Under the pieces are notes generated by a model that worked only from the letters and a program-made list of their open reading frames with translations, did no database searches and was not told the DNA's origin. A program made the translations under genes and the position numbers. This document shows, piece by piece, positions 11,074 through 22,905 of a stretch of DNA of 64,000 bases. This stretch comes from Neodontobutis hainanensis (taxonomy: Eukaryota; Chordata; Actinopteri; Gobiiformes; Odontobutidae): contig JALDNG010000022.1 of NCBI GenBank assembly GCA_024349245.1, forward strand, positions 16,425,001 to 16,489,000, written 5' to 3'. Numbering within the stretch: the stretch's first letter is position 1; each line of letters opens with the position of its first letter.

Positions 11074-11298
11074 TGTAATGTTGTGCTCAGTGGTAGAGCG
11101 GTTGTCCTTCAACCGGAAGGTTGATGGTTCAATTCCCACTCTCCCCACGTTGTGTCGTTGTGTCCTTGGGCAAGACACTTAACCCACCTTGCCTCCAGTG
11201 GTGTTCCAGCTGTAACACTGGTGAGTGAAAGCTTAATGTTAGTCGCTTTGGATAAAAGCATTTGCTTAAATGAATAAATATAAATGTAATGTTGTGCT
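11074..11298 (+). mobile_element. tRNA-derived SINE with perfect target duplication
   Basis: Identical 14-bp flanks (TGTAATGTTGTGCT, 11074-11087 and 11285-11298) bracket the element. The body begins inside the A box (CTCAGTGGTAGAGC), has the B box GGTTCAATTCC at 11126-11136, then the 'tgtgtccttgggcaagacac' body from about 11159. The tail is 'gtcgctttggataaaagca' from 11242 with an AAATG-rich 3' end, a tail shared by teleost SINEs and partner LINEs. The 5' end looks slightly truncated, or its first bases coincide with the duplication. The perfect flanks imply a comparatively recent insertion by LINE machinery. Confidence 0.85.
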
Positions 11299-12130
11299 AA
11301 AACAAAAATAACATTAATAGCTATTTAAATTTGTGTAGGTGGACGTTTGCATTTGGATCCTTTAAGATTACATTACTTTCTCTGCATCTGTCGCTCCATA
11401 TTTTCTCACTTTCCATTTCCTTCTGGTGTGTGGTGGATTCACTGAGGCCCATCAACTGTGGATGTGTGTCTTTTGTGTTTCCTTCCTCATGTGGCGCCTT
11501 GGCGAAACTATCAGTGCTATCTGCTAACTTTACCACCTGTGTTAAATTGAAGGCAGTGGTGTGGAAGAAGAATCAGGCGCCTTTTTTTCCTCCTTTCCGT
11601 CTCGTCCTATCTTTACCTCACTTTCATTCATTCCTCTTTTGCCCAGTTTTTGTTGTTTTCTGTCAGTCCCTTTATGGATTTAGATGGACATAAAGGGGAA
11701 TATCAGCTCCTCCGTGGATACACAGGTTATTTACATTTATTATTTTGTTTATTAGGGTTTTGCTTAAACAGATAAAGACACTGAACTGGAGTTTAAATTG
11801 CAAGTTGCATTTGTTGAATAAAGTGGGTACAATTAGAAACATTTGACACACAGTATGTTTAAACCAGGGCTGTTTCCCAGTCGCCAGGATCCATCCAGAA
11901 TCCTTTGGAAGAATCCACAACGCTGCATCTGTTAGTCTCCTGTGGCCTTTCCCTCCTGTCAGACAGGACTGTGTTTCCAGATGAAGTTTTGAATCATGTA
12001 GAGATAAGGATTTTATAATTTAACAATCTCCCCAAATTGACAGAACAAACCTTATGTTTTTATTTATTTATTAGTCATTTGCTGCCTCTACTTAAACCTA
12101 CTCTAAAGCTACAGCCAAAATGTCAGATTT
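11299..12130. other. intergenic DNA, no gene seen
   Basis: A plus-strand frame at 11331-11693 of 120 codons is rich in F, S, L and C, as expected from translating T-rich DNA. I do not regard it as a gene. No repeat recognised. Confidence 0.45.
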
Positions 12131-12240
12131 AAGGTTCAAGTTTATTTGTCCTTTACCTTAGAAGTAGTGTGAGGCAAACAAACAATTGTGTTTGGCCTGC
12201 CCCATTCTGAACATTTAAAAATAAAAGTGCAGAAGACAAG
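12131..12240 (+). repeat. possible LINE 3'-tail fragment
   Basis: Begins 'aaggttcaagtttatttgtc', a phrase I associate with dispersed fish LINE/SINE tails, followed by diverged sequence. It is only a fragment, family uncertain. Confidence 0.3.
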
Positions 12241-12469
12241 CTAAAATCATTAAATGTATGTCAATATTGATGGAGGAAACCATCAGAGAAGAATTATTAA
12301 CCACTAATTCAACCTGTTTCACCAACACGTCTCACATTAAGTGATGCCAAGCCCAACAACTTCTGATTGCCATCTTCAAAACAAACACATATAAAATGTC
12401 ATTAAGCTTACATTACCCTTGTTGGTGGTACGTACAAGCTTATACCTTCTTTTACAGCTGTCTCCGCCT

Positions 12470-12750
12470 GTCATATGGAGATTATCTACGCAGCCAGGTT
12501 GCATTTGACTGGCACATGGGAGCTGGGTGATGTGGATAATTGCTTTGAGACAAACCACCTGATTGTCTGCTGCCCAGTCTAGGGGCTTCCGTCAAAACCA
12601 GTGCAGAAGAAGCAGATGTTCGCCATTTGCATTTACTTTCTTTGCCAGCAGCTTTAATTATTCTATTGTTGGGAAAGTGACGGCAGGTGTATTACTCCAG
12701 AACGAAGCCTATGCACTGGAGATGGGAAGAGCTCATTTAAAACTACACTG
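12470..12750. promoter_or_regulatory. candidate conserved non-coding block
   Basis: Non-repetitive block with CAGGTTGCATTTG near 12492, 'gccatttgcatttac' near 12623 (octamer/POU-like), a SOX-type ATTGTTGGG near 12664 and 'cggcaggtgtatta' near 12680. The texture fits a developmental enhancer. There is no sequence-alignment evidence. Confidence 0.25.
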
Positions 12751-13819
12751 ACCGTTGAATACTGCTTTAAAATGTGGGCATTAGTGGAGAGATCTTCTGT
12801 TGTTCTTCTTTAATGTTAAGTTATTGTGTTATTACATGCTTAGACTTCCAGATCAAGTGTGAATGTTGTATCTGGTGAGAACTTTTTTAGGGTAGGAGTT
12901 GGGAAAAGTCTTTTGGCCCTAAAGACTTGACAGAGCAATGCAACTGATTCATTATAGTTTGGGCCAGACTTGGGCTTCTTAGGTGTCAGTAAGCATTATT
13001 CTGCACTTGTTTCTGCTTTTTGAAAATGTATCTATTATTATTGTGATATTAGGTCTATACAGAGTAATAATAAATGCTGTTTGTAACCCACGTTACATTT
13101 GATGAAGTGCTGTACAGTATGAATAAATCAATATTAAACATAGGAAAGGACCCTATAAATGAATATTTGTGTAAATATTGTGTCTTTTTTATGATTAAAT
13201 AACCACACAAAATTTTTAAAGTGAATGTCTACAAGTCATCTAAAATGTTACCCATCTGACGTCAGCTGGCTGATGAAATAGATGTCTCCTGGTACAACTG
13301 TCCCAGTGAAGACGTTTAAAATGACAGTCCACTGGTTTTCTGTTTAAGCGTTTGTTGCTGTAAGTGAAAATGTGTTTGTGGCCTTCTTCTTGTCCTTCAC
13401 GCATCTGTCGTTTTGTAAGTTAACTTCTTCAAGAGCCAACAAACATCATATTTGTCCCTTTAATGCCTTATCCTGAATTCATGGCCTTTGTAGCATCTGG
13501 AGACTTCATGTAGTGGTACTTATGTCTGCTGGGCACACTGACCTTGTGGACAGCTTCAGGAATGCTTCCAAGAAAAAGTACTTTCTTATTTAAATCAGCT
13601 ATGTAATTATGTAAAATTGTGTGTTTATATGTATTTAAGGAATGCTGGACAATTCTTAAGATAAGATTCTTTAAGGGTAACCTTTTAGTTGTCTAATTTA
13701 ACAAATGGTAAGTGCCTAAACACAATTGCAAAGAGAAAAGTATTATACACAGATATACACATATAGCTTTGTGGGCAGGAGAAAAATAAAAAGGTAGCAC
13801 TTAAACTAAAACCAAGGCA
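12751..13819. other. intergenic DNA, no gene seen
   Basis: AT-rich sequence without supported frames. A full palindromic CRE (TGACGTCA) occurs at 13257-13264. About one such 8-mer is expected by chance in a window this size, so it is noted only. Confidence 0.5.
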
Positions 13820-14040
13820 ATGAAGGGGGTCCTCTCTGTGGTGGTATTAAGGACATTAAGCACAAGCGTTTTTTCTCCTCTGTGGCAGAAAATCAATGGT
13901 CGCGCACTGAGGGGACAGCCGGGGTCTAATTTTACCCTGCATTTTCCCTGGCGGCTAATCCCGTGGCCAGGAGCTAAACTGGTGAGAGCAAGACGACCAA
14001 GAGGAACAGAGAAGAAAAGGAGAACGGATATCTCTGCCTA
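13820..14040. promoter_or_regulatory. candidate conserved non-coding block
   Basis: G+C-raised island with GGTCGCGCACTG near 13898 and an OTX/bicoid-type GGCGGCTAATCCCGTGG near 13951. An open frame of 73 codons covers it but shows no domain. It more likely reflects base composition. Confidence 0.25.
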
Positions 14041-16339
14041 AATGAATATTATCAGCATGAAAACAAAGTGACTACCTGAACAAAGTCTATTTTACAGAAC
14101 CACTTCAATAGATTTCACCCCTATCATTTCTCCATGGGCGAAACTGGAGCTATATACACTGCATAGAACGTGACACCAAACCTGCCCCAATGCACAGGTC
14201 TGCTCATAGAGACTCCTACATATATATGGGTTTAATTGAAGTTATTTTAAGAGTAGAGTTTTTAAAAACGTAGGTTGGGTTTACTGTTGGGCAAAAAAAC
14301 TGCTAAAAATGGCCAAATATTCTACACGAGTACTCTTCTTGTGTCTTTTCCGCTTCGTTATCACAGAGGATGGACATTAAATGGGTTGAAAAAAATGGGT
14401 TTACAGAATTAAAAGGAAAAAAAACAAACATTTGATTTAAGCGTTTATTCATTGATGCTAAGGATAAGAAAGGTGGAGGTGTTCTGGGCCAAGTCCACCT
14501 GGAGGCAACAGAACAGACCCAGAACACAATGGAGGGAAGATGACTCTGAGCTGGTTTTATTAAAGAAGAGCAGGAGGAAAGTGTCCAAGGAGGAAGTAAT
14601 CAACTGAATCAACAAATGTAAAAAAAATGAAAACAGTAAACAATGGTCCCCTCAACTATTTATCTAATTGTTTAATAGATTACTGAAGTAAAATGGATCT
14701 CCTATTTCTAGAATTGCTGAATGTCTAAATTATGTCGAGTAGCCAGGTTTCAGTTTTAGGTGTTTTATCTTATGTCCCACTGTGTACAAAAAGTTTGGCT
14801 TGTCCAACACCACTCTTTAATGGAATATTAGCACTAAACAGGACACTGACCGACCGAGAATGCATTTCAGTGGGAGATATTCCCTCCAATATCAGGGAAA
14901 GGGGGCTTAAAGGTTGCTACTACTGTGTTGTTGTTTTTTTAGGATTCTCACACTTTCAGAGACTCCCTCTAATGCAAAGTTCTTCCAGCACTATGAATAC
15001 AATCAGGAGTTATGCCTCGCCTCATGTGTGCCTCGAACACATCTCATTTACTGCATTATAAAGCACTGTAAGTGTGAATGTAAAATGAGAAAGAAAACAT
15101 TAGTAACAGCTCCATAGAGTTAAATAGTTCAGGTTATTAACATTTAGATTTGGTTCACAGAGTTGCCCTGTTTATGGCCTTAATATAAATACAGCAAAAA
15201 ATGATAAAAAATGACATATTTCACATTTTCAGTATCAGACAGTATCAGTGATTGGAGAAAATGTTGTGCGTTTATCATTTTAAAATCTTTGCATGTGAGC
15301 TTTTCATTTGTGGCCTTTTCATCAAAGCAGTCACTAAAGGCATTTTCCTTGCCTTACATTGAGAATATAAGAGCATATATATAACATAACATATATATTA
15401 GTCTTCCTATTTTGTGGGATTGTGTGAAAATGCTTATGTGGCTACCATTCATTTCTTAAATATGAACTTTCAATCATTAGTTTTAAATATTTATCAAAGA
15501 ATAAAAACATTTATGAGGAATAATTTACTTTGTCTAGAGTGGCCTGGGACCTTTTTAGTTAACAACTCTTTTTCATAACCATAGACAACTGTAAAGGCAT
15601 CAATGACCTTTTATTCCAATAACCTTTTATAAGATTTGTGTCTATATTCAAAAGTTTAAAATAACTTTTTTATTTTTGTTTACTTTATTGAGTGAACAAA
15701 AAATAACAATGGTAAGCAATAAGCAACAGCAAACTAGGTTAGTCTCTAGTTTAAAGTACGTCTTTACAATTTAAATCCCCAGTGTAATTCATCTGGTTAG
15801 TTTTCTTTCTATTGTGGAAAGAAATCATTAAAAAAACAAAAAACAAATAAATATATAAAACATGGGACAAACTAAGTCCATTTTACACATCTTGCAGAAA
15901 TCTTAATGTTAATTATTTAAGAACTTTTTGAATCAGAAACAAACAGTAGGTTAAATGTAACTGGCATCTAATCTATGAATTTAAAGAGTTTTTTCTTTCT
16001 TTAAATGTTCCTATTACCAGTAAAGGAACTGACAAACAGAACTCTTTATACATCGGTTTTGACTGCACAAAGAAGTTAAATGGTTGGACATTTTCCTATT
16101 AATCTTCAGCCTCAGATGGATCTTTAGATACAACATAAATAGTAAACACCACACATTGTTACAAAAGGCCGGGGAATTACACCCAGCCTCGTCTCATTGT
16201 TCTCAGGCTTAAGCAAATAAAATGAGTAATTAAAGTTTAGAATGATGTCTATTAAAGATGGTATAAAAGATGTAAACAGAAGAGTTTGTAGAAAAGACCG
16301 ACAACATACAGCTCAGTGGAAATTGAAGCTGTTATTGTT
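14041..16339. other. AT-rich intergenic DNA, no gene seen
   Basis: The longest repeat-free AT-rich stretch on the left side. Short frames near 14300-15120 do not resemble proteins. Simple runs include TATATATA near 15377 and A-rich stretches near 15832. Confidence 0.5.
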
Positions 16340-16951
16340 ATAGTTTTTTTTTTTTTTGTAATAACTGATCTGGAGAAGGCATTCTACTGTGTCCCTCGTG
16401 GTGCCCTGTGGGGGGTGCTCTGGGAGTATGGGGTCTGGGGCCCTTTGCGCTTTGTCGTGGTGAAGAAGGAGCTGAGCTGTAAGGCAAAGCTCTCGATTTA
16501 CCGGTCAATCTACGTTCCTACTCTCACCTATGGTCATGAGCTTTGGGTCATGACCGAAAGAACGAGATCCCGGATACAAGCGGCCGAAATGAGCTTTCTC
16601 CGCAGAGTGGCGGGGCGCTCCCTTAGAGATCGGGTGAGGAGCTCGGTCACTCGGGAGGAACTCAAAGTAGAGCCGCTGCTCCTTCACATCGAGAGGAGCC
16701 AGCTGAGGTGGCTCGGGCATCTGTTTCGGATGCCTCCCGGACGCCTCCCTAGGGAGGTGTTCCGGGCATGTCCCACCGGGAGGAGACCTTGGGGAAGACC
16801 TAGGACACGCTGGAGGGACTATGTCTCTCGGCTGGCCTGGGAACGCCTCGGTATCCCCCCGGAAGAGCTGGAGGAAGTATCTGGGGAGAGGGAAGTCTGG
16901 GCGTCTCTGCTTAGACTGCCCCACGTGACACGGATTCAGGCCAAGCTATTC
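16340..16951 (+). pseudogene. LINE reverse transcriptase remnant, internally deleted
   Basis: A frame from 16316 to 16954 encodes 212 residues. Residues 18-43 match the start of a fish non-LTR reverse transcriptase fingers/palm region (DLEKAF...VPRG..WGVL.EYGV). At about residues 44-47 the protein jumps straight to the C-terminal part (KAKLSIYRS, YVPTLTYGHELW, RSRIQAAEMSFLRRVAG, QLRWLGHLFRMPPGRLPREVFRACPTGRRPWGRPRTRW, segments not continuous here). The central core holding the catalytic F/YADD aspartates is absent, so it cannot be active. The N-terminal endonuclease is missing too, and a run of 13 T residues lies just upstream of DLEKAF. The C-terminal end departs from the usual sequence after LRLP, suggesting a local indel. 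I place it with Rex/RTE-type teleost LINEs, exact clade uncertain. Its G+C is well above its surroundings, as expected of an insertion. Confidence 0.85.
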
Positions 16952-16954
16952 TAA

Positions 16955-17098
16955 ATTATACGTACATCTGACGTTTCCACAAGAGGGGTGCAGTCTAAAC
17001 TTACAACCTGTACTTTTTCACCTTATGCCAAAAACTACTGCATTAGGTAGACAACCTGATCCAAAGGTACATATCGTGCCCTCAACGTTGTAACATAG
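16955..17098. other. 3' flank of LINE remnant
   Basis: No target duplication or microsatellite tail can be matched to the LINE remnant. The sequence returns to AT-rich background. Confidence 0.4.
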
Positions 17099-17175
17099 CG
17101 GTAATAATAATGTATTAGATTTATATTGTGCTTTTCTTCCAAGTAACTCAAGGCGCTTACATGCTGCATTGAGTC
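17099..17175 (+). repeat. short retroelement tail fragment (AATn type)
   Basis: 'gtaataataatgtattaga' is followed by 'tttatattgtgcttttctt' and 'aaggcgcttacatg'. This matches the teleost pattern of AAT repeats, TTTATATAGCGCxTTTC and a GCGCTTTACA block seen again after 27982. Confidence 0.5.
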
Positions 17176-17674
17176 CAGTTCTAAGAGCTCTTTTATGAAT
17201 CATGTATGACTCAAACACAGGAGACTCTGAGTCAAAAGTTACCTATTTTATTTATAAACTTCATAAGTGTTGAATAAATGGAAATCTTGACCTCGTTAGA
17301 CATTGGTGTGAGACTGGACGAGCAGTCTTTAAATTTTCATGCTTCATCCACTGTTACTGTCACACAAATACAGAACATATTTTGCCCTGTTTTAAGATAA
17401 ATTAGTGATGTAAATGTTCTTTAAGTTTAGTCTCCTTGAAATCTGAAATGTAAGAAAAGTGCTTCTAAGCTTTGTGTATCATAGTTGTAAAGTTGCAGAA
17501 TATTTGCTGCTCTATAAATGTTTATGCATGTATCTCAGCTGTATTTTCTCTTTGGTTTTCCACTTTGAATAATGTGCCCCAGCCCTCCCCGTTACCCACC
17601 CTCATCTCTCCCGTCGTGTCATCTTGTCTGCACCCCACCTATCTGTTCGGCTACATCTCCAAGATGCTGTAATT
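17176..17674. other. intergenic DNA, no gene seen
   Basis: AT-rich until about 17570, then C-rich ('ccccagccctccccgttaccc') as it approaches the candidate block. No supported frame. Confidence 0.5.
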
Positions 17675-17995
17675 TCCTTGGCCCGGCTTGATGTTTATTG
17701 TGAAGCTGAAATTGAAAATGGCCTGTAATGGAGCGAGCCTCGCAGCCCCGGGACCAATTCACAATCTAAATGACTTGCTTCTTTTCAATGGCATCGACTG
17801 GAGGGCCCTTTGTGCAGCCTCGTACCTAATCAACCTCTGGTGTGACCCCCAGCTCTCGGGGGCCGCTGTCGAATTAATGATAAAATCATTGGTTCAAACA
17901 ATTATTCGACCTGAAATGGCTGGCCATTTTATTCTGAAAATTAAAGAATGTGAAATTAATTTTTTTCAGCGCTGTGTTGTAGCAGCGCCACTTAT
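17675..17995. promoter_or_regulatory. strong candidate conserved non-coding element
   Basis: About 320 bp with no repeat signature, alternating G+C-rich segments (AGCCCCGGGACC, CTCTCGGGGGCC) and homeodomain-rich segments. An inverted repeat AATGAT-AAA-ATCATT sits at 17876-17890 inside GAATTAATGATAAAATCATT, followed by CAATTATTCG and GTGAAATTAATTTTTTT. This texture is typical of deeply conserved vertebrate developmental enhancers. A 111-codon frame (17688-18023) runs through it. I see no domain or splice context, but it is the one frame here that deserves a protein search. Confidence 0.4.
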
Positions 17996-19429
17996 GGCTG
18001 AACTCTGCCCCCTAAACTCTTGATTTCATATGAAAGAGTGCTTTTACTTTATCTAGTTTCTCTCATGGAGCTTTTTTTTCTCCGGGTCTTTCTGGGCGTG
18101 TTGTTGCAAATAGCTTCCCAGGTGTCAGAGTGGCAAGGCTTCAACTCACTTCTGTGGGCTGCCTGTCTACCTCTGTTTATCTGCTGCTAACTCATCTGTC
18201 TACCCCCCTGTCTGTCTGCTTCCCCTGACTCCTGCCAGACGTCATACTCTTTTAAAAGGCTTTTGCTTTAATCAAAAATAGCAGATAAAACATTTCAACC
18301 TACTTACTGATTCACATTTGCTACAGAGATGTGTTTTTTTTCCACTGTACTTCCTTAAGAACCTGCTCAAGGCGGGTGTTTGTTGAGATTATATCTGGCC
18401 CTAAAAAGTATTGTATTTGAAATGGCCTTACTGTATCCTGCCACTGATCTGAGAAGAAGTTTGGCAAAAGTTACATCTTGTAGATAAATGAATGTAATTT
18501 GAGTGGACAGATTTCATAACATTTACGACCTCCTGATATCTTCTTACGTTTATCCGGGGCCGGATCGCCGATATGTCAGTAATATTTACGTTTGTTCCTG
18601 TTACCTTCTGGCATCCAGCAGCAGATCATGCTGATCATGCTAAATCATCAAACACACTCCACGTGATTCAAAACAACTCATCACTCCAACTGCAGACAAA
18701 TAACCATTACATTGTGTCCCTTGTAACACATTTCCTGCTTCATCTTCATCAATTTTTTGGAAGCAGTACCTGTTTCCATATAATACAAAGCAAAAATTTG
18801 AACAGGTTTGTCTTCGTTCTCCGAGACGAGAACTATCATTTACTAATGACTAAACTGTTACAGTGCTACATGATCACACAGAGGTGAGATGTTGTTTTAG
18901 GACATGTTATCTAATGTATGTATTATATTTATTGAAACATCCTTATTCCTTATACATCAGTAGTAGCTGTAGAAAATGTTGTAGGTCAATAAAAAATAAA
19001 CCTTCACGTAGCCTTCAAGCACTTTGAAACGTGACAGCCCTGCTTCAAGAGTGAAAACCGAGCAGTACATTTGGAAACAGTATTTTATTATAACCTTGAA
19101 GTGTCTGTAACCAGCGCAGCCGCCTGCCTGTGTTAACCTCCTTATATTCTAGCCCACCATTGTGTCTCAAGTGTTTCCTGCCTCTCTCCTGTTGCATGCT
19201 GGGATAGCGAACCCCAAACAGGCTAAGCGTGTCTCGATGACGGATGGATATGGATTCAACTCTGATGAGGCCCGCTGTGCTCTCTCCGTCCGTCAAACAC
19301 CACTTGATTACTGGCTGTGTATTTATGATCATCATCGTCGTCTTCATCATCATCATCATTATCTCCTGCTCCCCTCTTTTAAGTCTGAGACAATGGGTTC
19401 TTCTAAAAGGCTCTTATTGAGCTGAGGCG
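17996..19429. other. intergenic DNA, no gene seen
   Basis: Pyrimidine-rich at 18150-18240. An ATC/CATCAT microsatellite lies at about 19328-19362, and the histidine and methionine runs of frames crossing it are artefacts of that repeat. No gene supported. Confidence 0.5.
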
Positions 19430-19690
19430 TTCGCGGCCTCAGTGCGGGTCTAGTGCGCCGCTGAAGCCTGCAGTGTGGCGAGGTAATTACCCGCGGATTG
19501 ATTCCCCTTACAGAGACCATTTCTTCACCTCCTGCCGAATCACTAAGAGGCTTATAATAAGCCCTGCTCACCTCCATAGCTTCCTAGCTAATGTCTCGGC
19601 GAGCCATAGCTTCTATTGACTTGTTGATGGAGATGCTGGAGCTGTGAGAAAAGGCAGCGGCGCGAGGGGAGGAGACTCAGACTTGACTAT
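19430..19690. promoter_or_regulatory. candidate conserved non-coding block
   Basis: G+C-raised island with the perfect palindrome GGTAATTACC (19482-19491) around a TAATTA homeodomain core, followed by GCGGATTGATTCC. No repeat signature and no convincing frame. Confidence 0.3.
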
Positions 19691-21954
19691 TAAAAGGCCA
19701 CCAAGTTTCTGTTTCCATCACACCTGGGATAATATCTAAGAGATTTCACATCAGTGGAGGACTTTTGTGGACTTAAAACAATCCTGGACCTTTGCCCCTA
19801 AGCTCAGCCTGGTGCTTTGAAAAATAGTTATTAGTTTTTTTCCATTTTATTGGCAACAAAACTTATAGGGTGAGTTTTGGGCTATTTGTAAAGTTTTGCA
19901 AGTTTTGTCAAAAAGACAGCTGTACTTTACTTTCAGTCAGTCAGAATTTCATTCCCTTTTCAAGGTTTCTACAAATCTCTCAAAACTCTGAAATGTGCAG
20001 CACAAACATAAAAAGGAGTTGTTTAAAGTTTTGTAAGTCTAAGAAGCAGAAGGCTCAAACATAAAGCCCAGGAGTTTGTCCACAGAGAACAGAGTTTTTG
20101 TTGTACCTTCAGAACATGAACTCTTAATTTGAATATATTGTTTTTGTTACAGAAATAAATCTTTAGTGTGAGATGTGTTCATTTATCAGAATCCCTGTTA
20201 CATGCATTAGATCGGGCTACCTGTTGCACAAAGCAGGTTTTGTTTTTTACTCAGCTTAGTTTGTGGTTAATTTTTAGCAAACTATACTTTTTCTGGCTCA
20301 TGGGAATTGCAATGGCCTTAAGGCTTTGTGGAGGTTTTAAATTAGTCTTATCCTCATTGTGAGACTATACAAAATGACTATTAATACTAACAAGGGCTGC
20401 TACTTCAAATCAAATCAAAACACATATTTCTATACAAATATAAATCAAAAGCTCCAATATCTGCCAATAACGGCTAAACAATTATTCCTTATTGTCATTG
20501 TACATTTAAATAAATTAGTTTTAGCACTTATGGTCTGGTAGGATAAGTTAAGGCTGAGATATCGTCTAATACCCATTTTCAGAAAAAAGACTTACAGTTT
20601 TCTCGTTACACAAGCAGCTGACCAAACGCTCCTGCTCTATAAATAGGCACTGCTTCATGTCTAAATGAGTCGTTGCTTGTGTGCACTGGTTCCCCCTGTT
20701 GCCAAAAGGCCTTATTCCCATCCCTTGATCGGGAACAATGCGCTTCAGTCACCAAGACAGACAAGGGGCCCTTAGAAACAGCCCTCCAGTGCACACACAT
20801 GTCCTCCTGCCAACTTCAACCCTCTCAGAAATTTGAAAGCAACAAGGAAGAAAAGAAGAATATGACTCTAGATTCTCATGTGAATGCAGCAAAAGTACGG
20901 TTTGACAAGCACTTAAAGGGACGTTTCCACAAACAGCGCCCCATCTCATGAATAATAAGTGGCCCACTATGTCAGAGGTCAATCTATGCTCCACTCCCCT
21001 TCGCTTTTCCAACCGTCCCCTTCATTAGGAAAATGTTTGTCCCAGTTAAAAAGGTGGGACGGGTGAGAAGCAGAGTAAAACGGGGCAATAGACAAGACAG
21101 GGAGAGGACTGCGGGATGACTGGAGCTAAAGTAACCACAAAAGACTGTAGCGTGAGGGAAAGTCTCGAGAAAATGAATAAAAACACAGTTAACAAGCTGT
21201 ATTTCTGCGTTTTCAGTCGTTATTCATCACAACATACACAAACAAACAAAGTGACAGTCAGCAGTTTGCAGTGTGTGCGCGAAAAATGAGCATGTGAGCA
21301 AAAAGTGTTTATCTTTCATTTGGAGGCACAGCAGCGGGAATGAAAACACGCTGAAAAGAACGGAGTTTGTATGAAGGCACCAAACATTTACATTTAGCAA
21401 TTTAACAGAAGCAAATTAGATGAAAGTGTTATTCGTGAGGCGCTACATTAAACATTTGTTGATCCATTAAAGAGTTTGGAAATGGTCAGCACCTGTTCTG
21501 TGATGTAGTGGGAGACTGTGAAAGGGCCATTCAATTTCTCATTTATTTTCAAACACACAGTTGTTTACTCCGGTTTTAACAACCCAAACTCTAACCCTGA
21601 ACCCATCTCTGAATATCATTTTAGAAAACAAATTTAAATATGAACAGAACTTTATACATTCATAAAGTGTCTTTGTGTTAAAATATTCTGTAAGAACGCA
21701 GAAGCTGGTTTCTCAAACTTGTGAGTTCCCAAAACTCCCTGAAATCCATCATGTCCCTCTGAAACGAGGAAGAAGTGTGATTTGGAGTAAGACGTAGCTG
21801 TTCGGACCAATGATTTGGCAGAACTCATGGGTGTGTTTTAGGTCTGACAACAAAGCAAATGTTTAATTAAAACACTATGTTCAGATCGCCTCTTTTTAAA
21901 ACTTTGACATTTTGACCTGGATGACTCTCCACAGACTGTTATACTTAAACAGCA
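19691..21954. other. intergenic DNA, no gene seen
   Basis: AT-rich DNA with several 60-90 codon frames on both strands near 20.6-21.0 kb that overlap each other and match nothing I know. A mildly G+C-raised stretch occurs at 20.95-21.15 kb. Confidence 0.45.
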
Positions 21955-22110
21955 GGCTGTTTCTCTAAATGGATCCAATTACCTGGTGATGGGCGGTTAC
22001 TGGCAGGTGGCTCATCAAATCAACCACCAGGTATTCCTTTGGCTGTACCTGCCCATTTGTAAATATTTTCTATGGAGGCCCTCCCAAATGATTAGCATAA
22101 TTTTTAGTTT
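21955..22110. promoter_or_regulatory. candidate conserved non-coding block
   Basis: Compact block with repeated E-box-like cores: CCTGGTGATGGGCGG, GGCAGGTGGCTCATC, CCACCAGGTA and TACCTGCC, then ATGATTAGCATAATTTTT. The CAGGTG/ACCTG density suggests a bHLH- or ZEB/SNAI-responsive element. It is non-repetitive. Confidence 0.3.
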
Positions 22111-22151
22111 TCAGAAATAACAAAGATGGAAACCTGTTGTTGTCACTTCGT

Positions 22152-22166
22152 ACCACTAGATGGAGT
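22152..22166 (+). promoter_or_regulatory. CTCF-like motif
   Basis: ACCACTAGATGGAGT, identical over 15 bases to the minus-strand motif at 6178-6192 and close to the CTCF core consensus. Orientation is plus. Binding is inferred. Confidence 0.3.
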
Positions 22167-22394
22167 TGTGAGCTACCACAGGAGATATTTTGCCACAGTG
22201 CCTTTGTGAATATCCTGACAGTCATTACGATTACTTGCAAAACTCAGACAAGATGCGCTCCTAGCTTAATTAGGCAAGCCCAAGCTGAATTTCTCTTACT
22301 CATGAGGGTAAGACCGAGAAAGACAAACAAGTTGGAGAAAATGTCTTCACCAGTCTAAGGATTGCAGGTTTCTGGGCTAATATTTGTCTGAATT

Positions 22395-22530
22395 TCTAAT
22401 TTGTTTAGCAGGAAATGCGTACGCAGAGAGCCTGCCTAAGCTGTATGCAGCAGTAGATCGGCTATTGACAAAGAACAGCATGTGTTTGTGCGGCCGATGC
22501 TGTTCCAGTCAGACAAAGATTTGTACATCT
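22395..22530. promoter_or_regulatory. weak candidate non-coding block
   Basis: Non-repetitive stretch with ACAAAGAACAGCATG, a SOX-type core, near 22469 and GCGGCCGATGCTG near 22489. Overlapping short frames are not convincing. Confidence 0.18.
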
Positions 22531-22739
22531 ATTTTTATGTCCAGTTTTAGTTGGACTGAGGCATAAATTGTAAACGACGGTTAAATGTTTGTAAGAAGTA
22601 CATTGGTTGGGTTTAGGTGAAACAACGTTGAGTTAAGGTTAGGCAAAGATAAAAAATGCTTTCAAACGTGTATTTTTGTGTGTTTGTTTTTTGCTGGCGT
22701 CAGTGTAAATCTGAGTGATAAGAACAAAGATGATAGCTT

Positions 22740-22905
22740 TATTTGGACACATAGACACTTGGACAAACGTACGCTCTGCTGTGCGTCGATGTGCTGCAGC
22801 CCCTGGATGAATGGCCCCTCTGTTCGGTCTGACTCATGCCCCGCTGCTGACTGGCAGATTGGAAGAAACAAATCTGTGCGCCCTCAGAATGATAATTAGC
22901 AAAGG
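22740..22905. promoter_or_regulatory. candidate conserved non-coding block
   Basis: G+C-raised, non-repetitive block containing CTGCAGCCCCTGGATGAATG and TGACTGGCAGATTGG. Short frames cross it on both strands, which argues for composition rather than coding. Confidence 0.22.

Noticed and set aside
13257..13264. Full CRE palindrome TGACGTCA, also at 61652-61659
   Set aside because: About one such 8-mer is expected by chance in 64 kb, so two are not remarkable.
19045..19425. Frames with poly-methionine and poly-histidine runs
   Set aside because: They are readings of an ATC/CATCAT simple repeat on the two strands.
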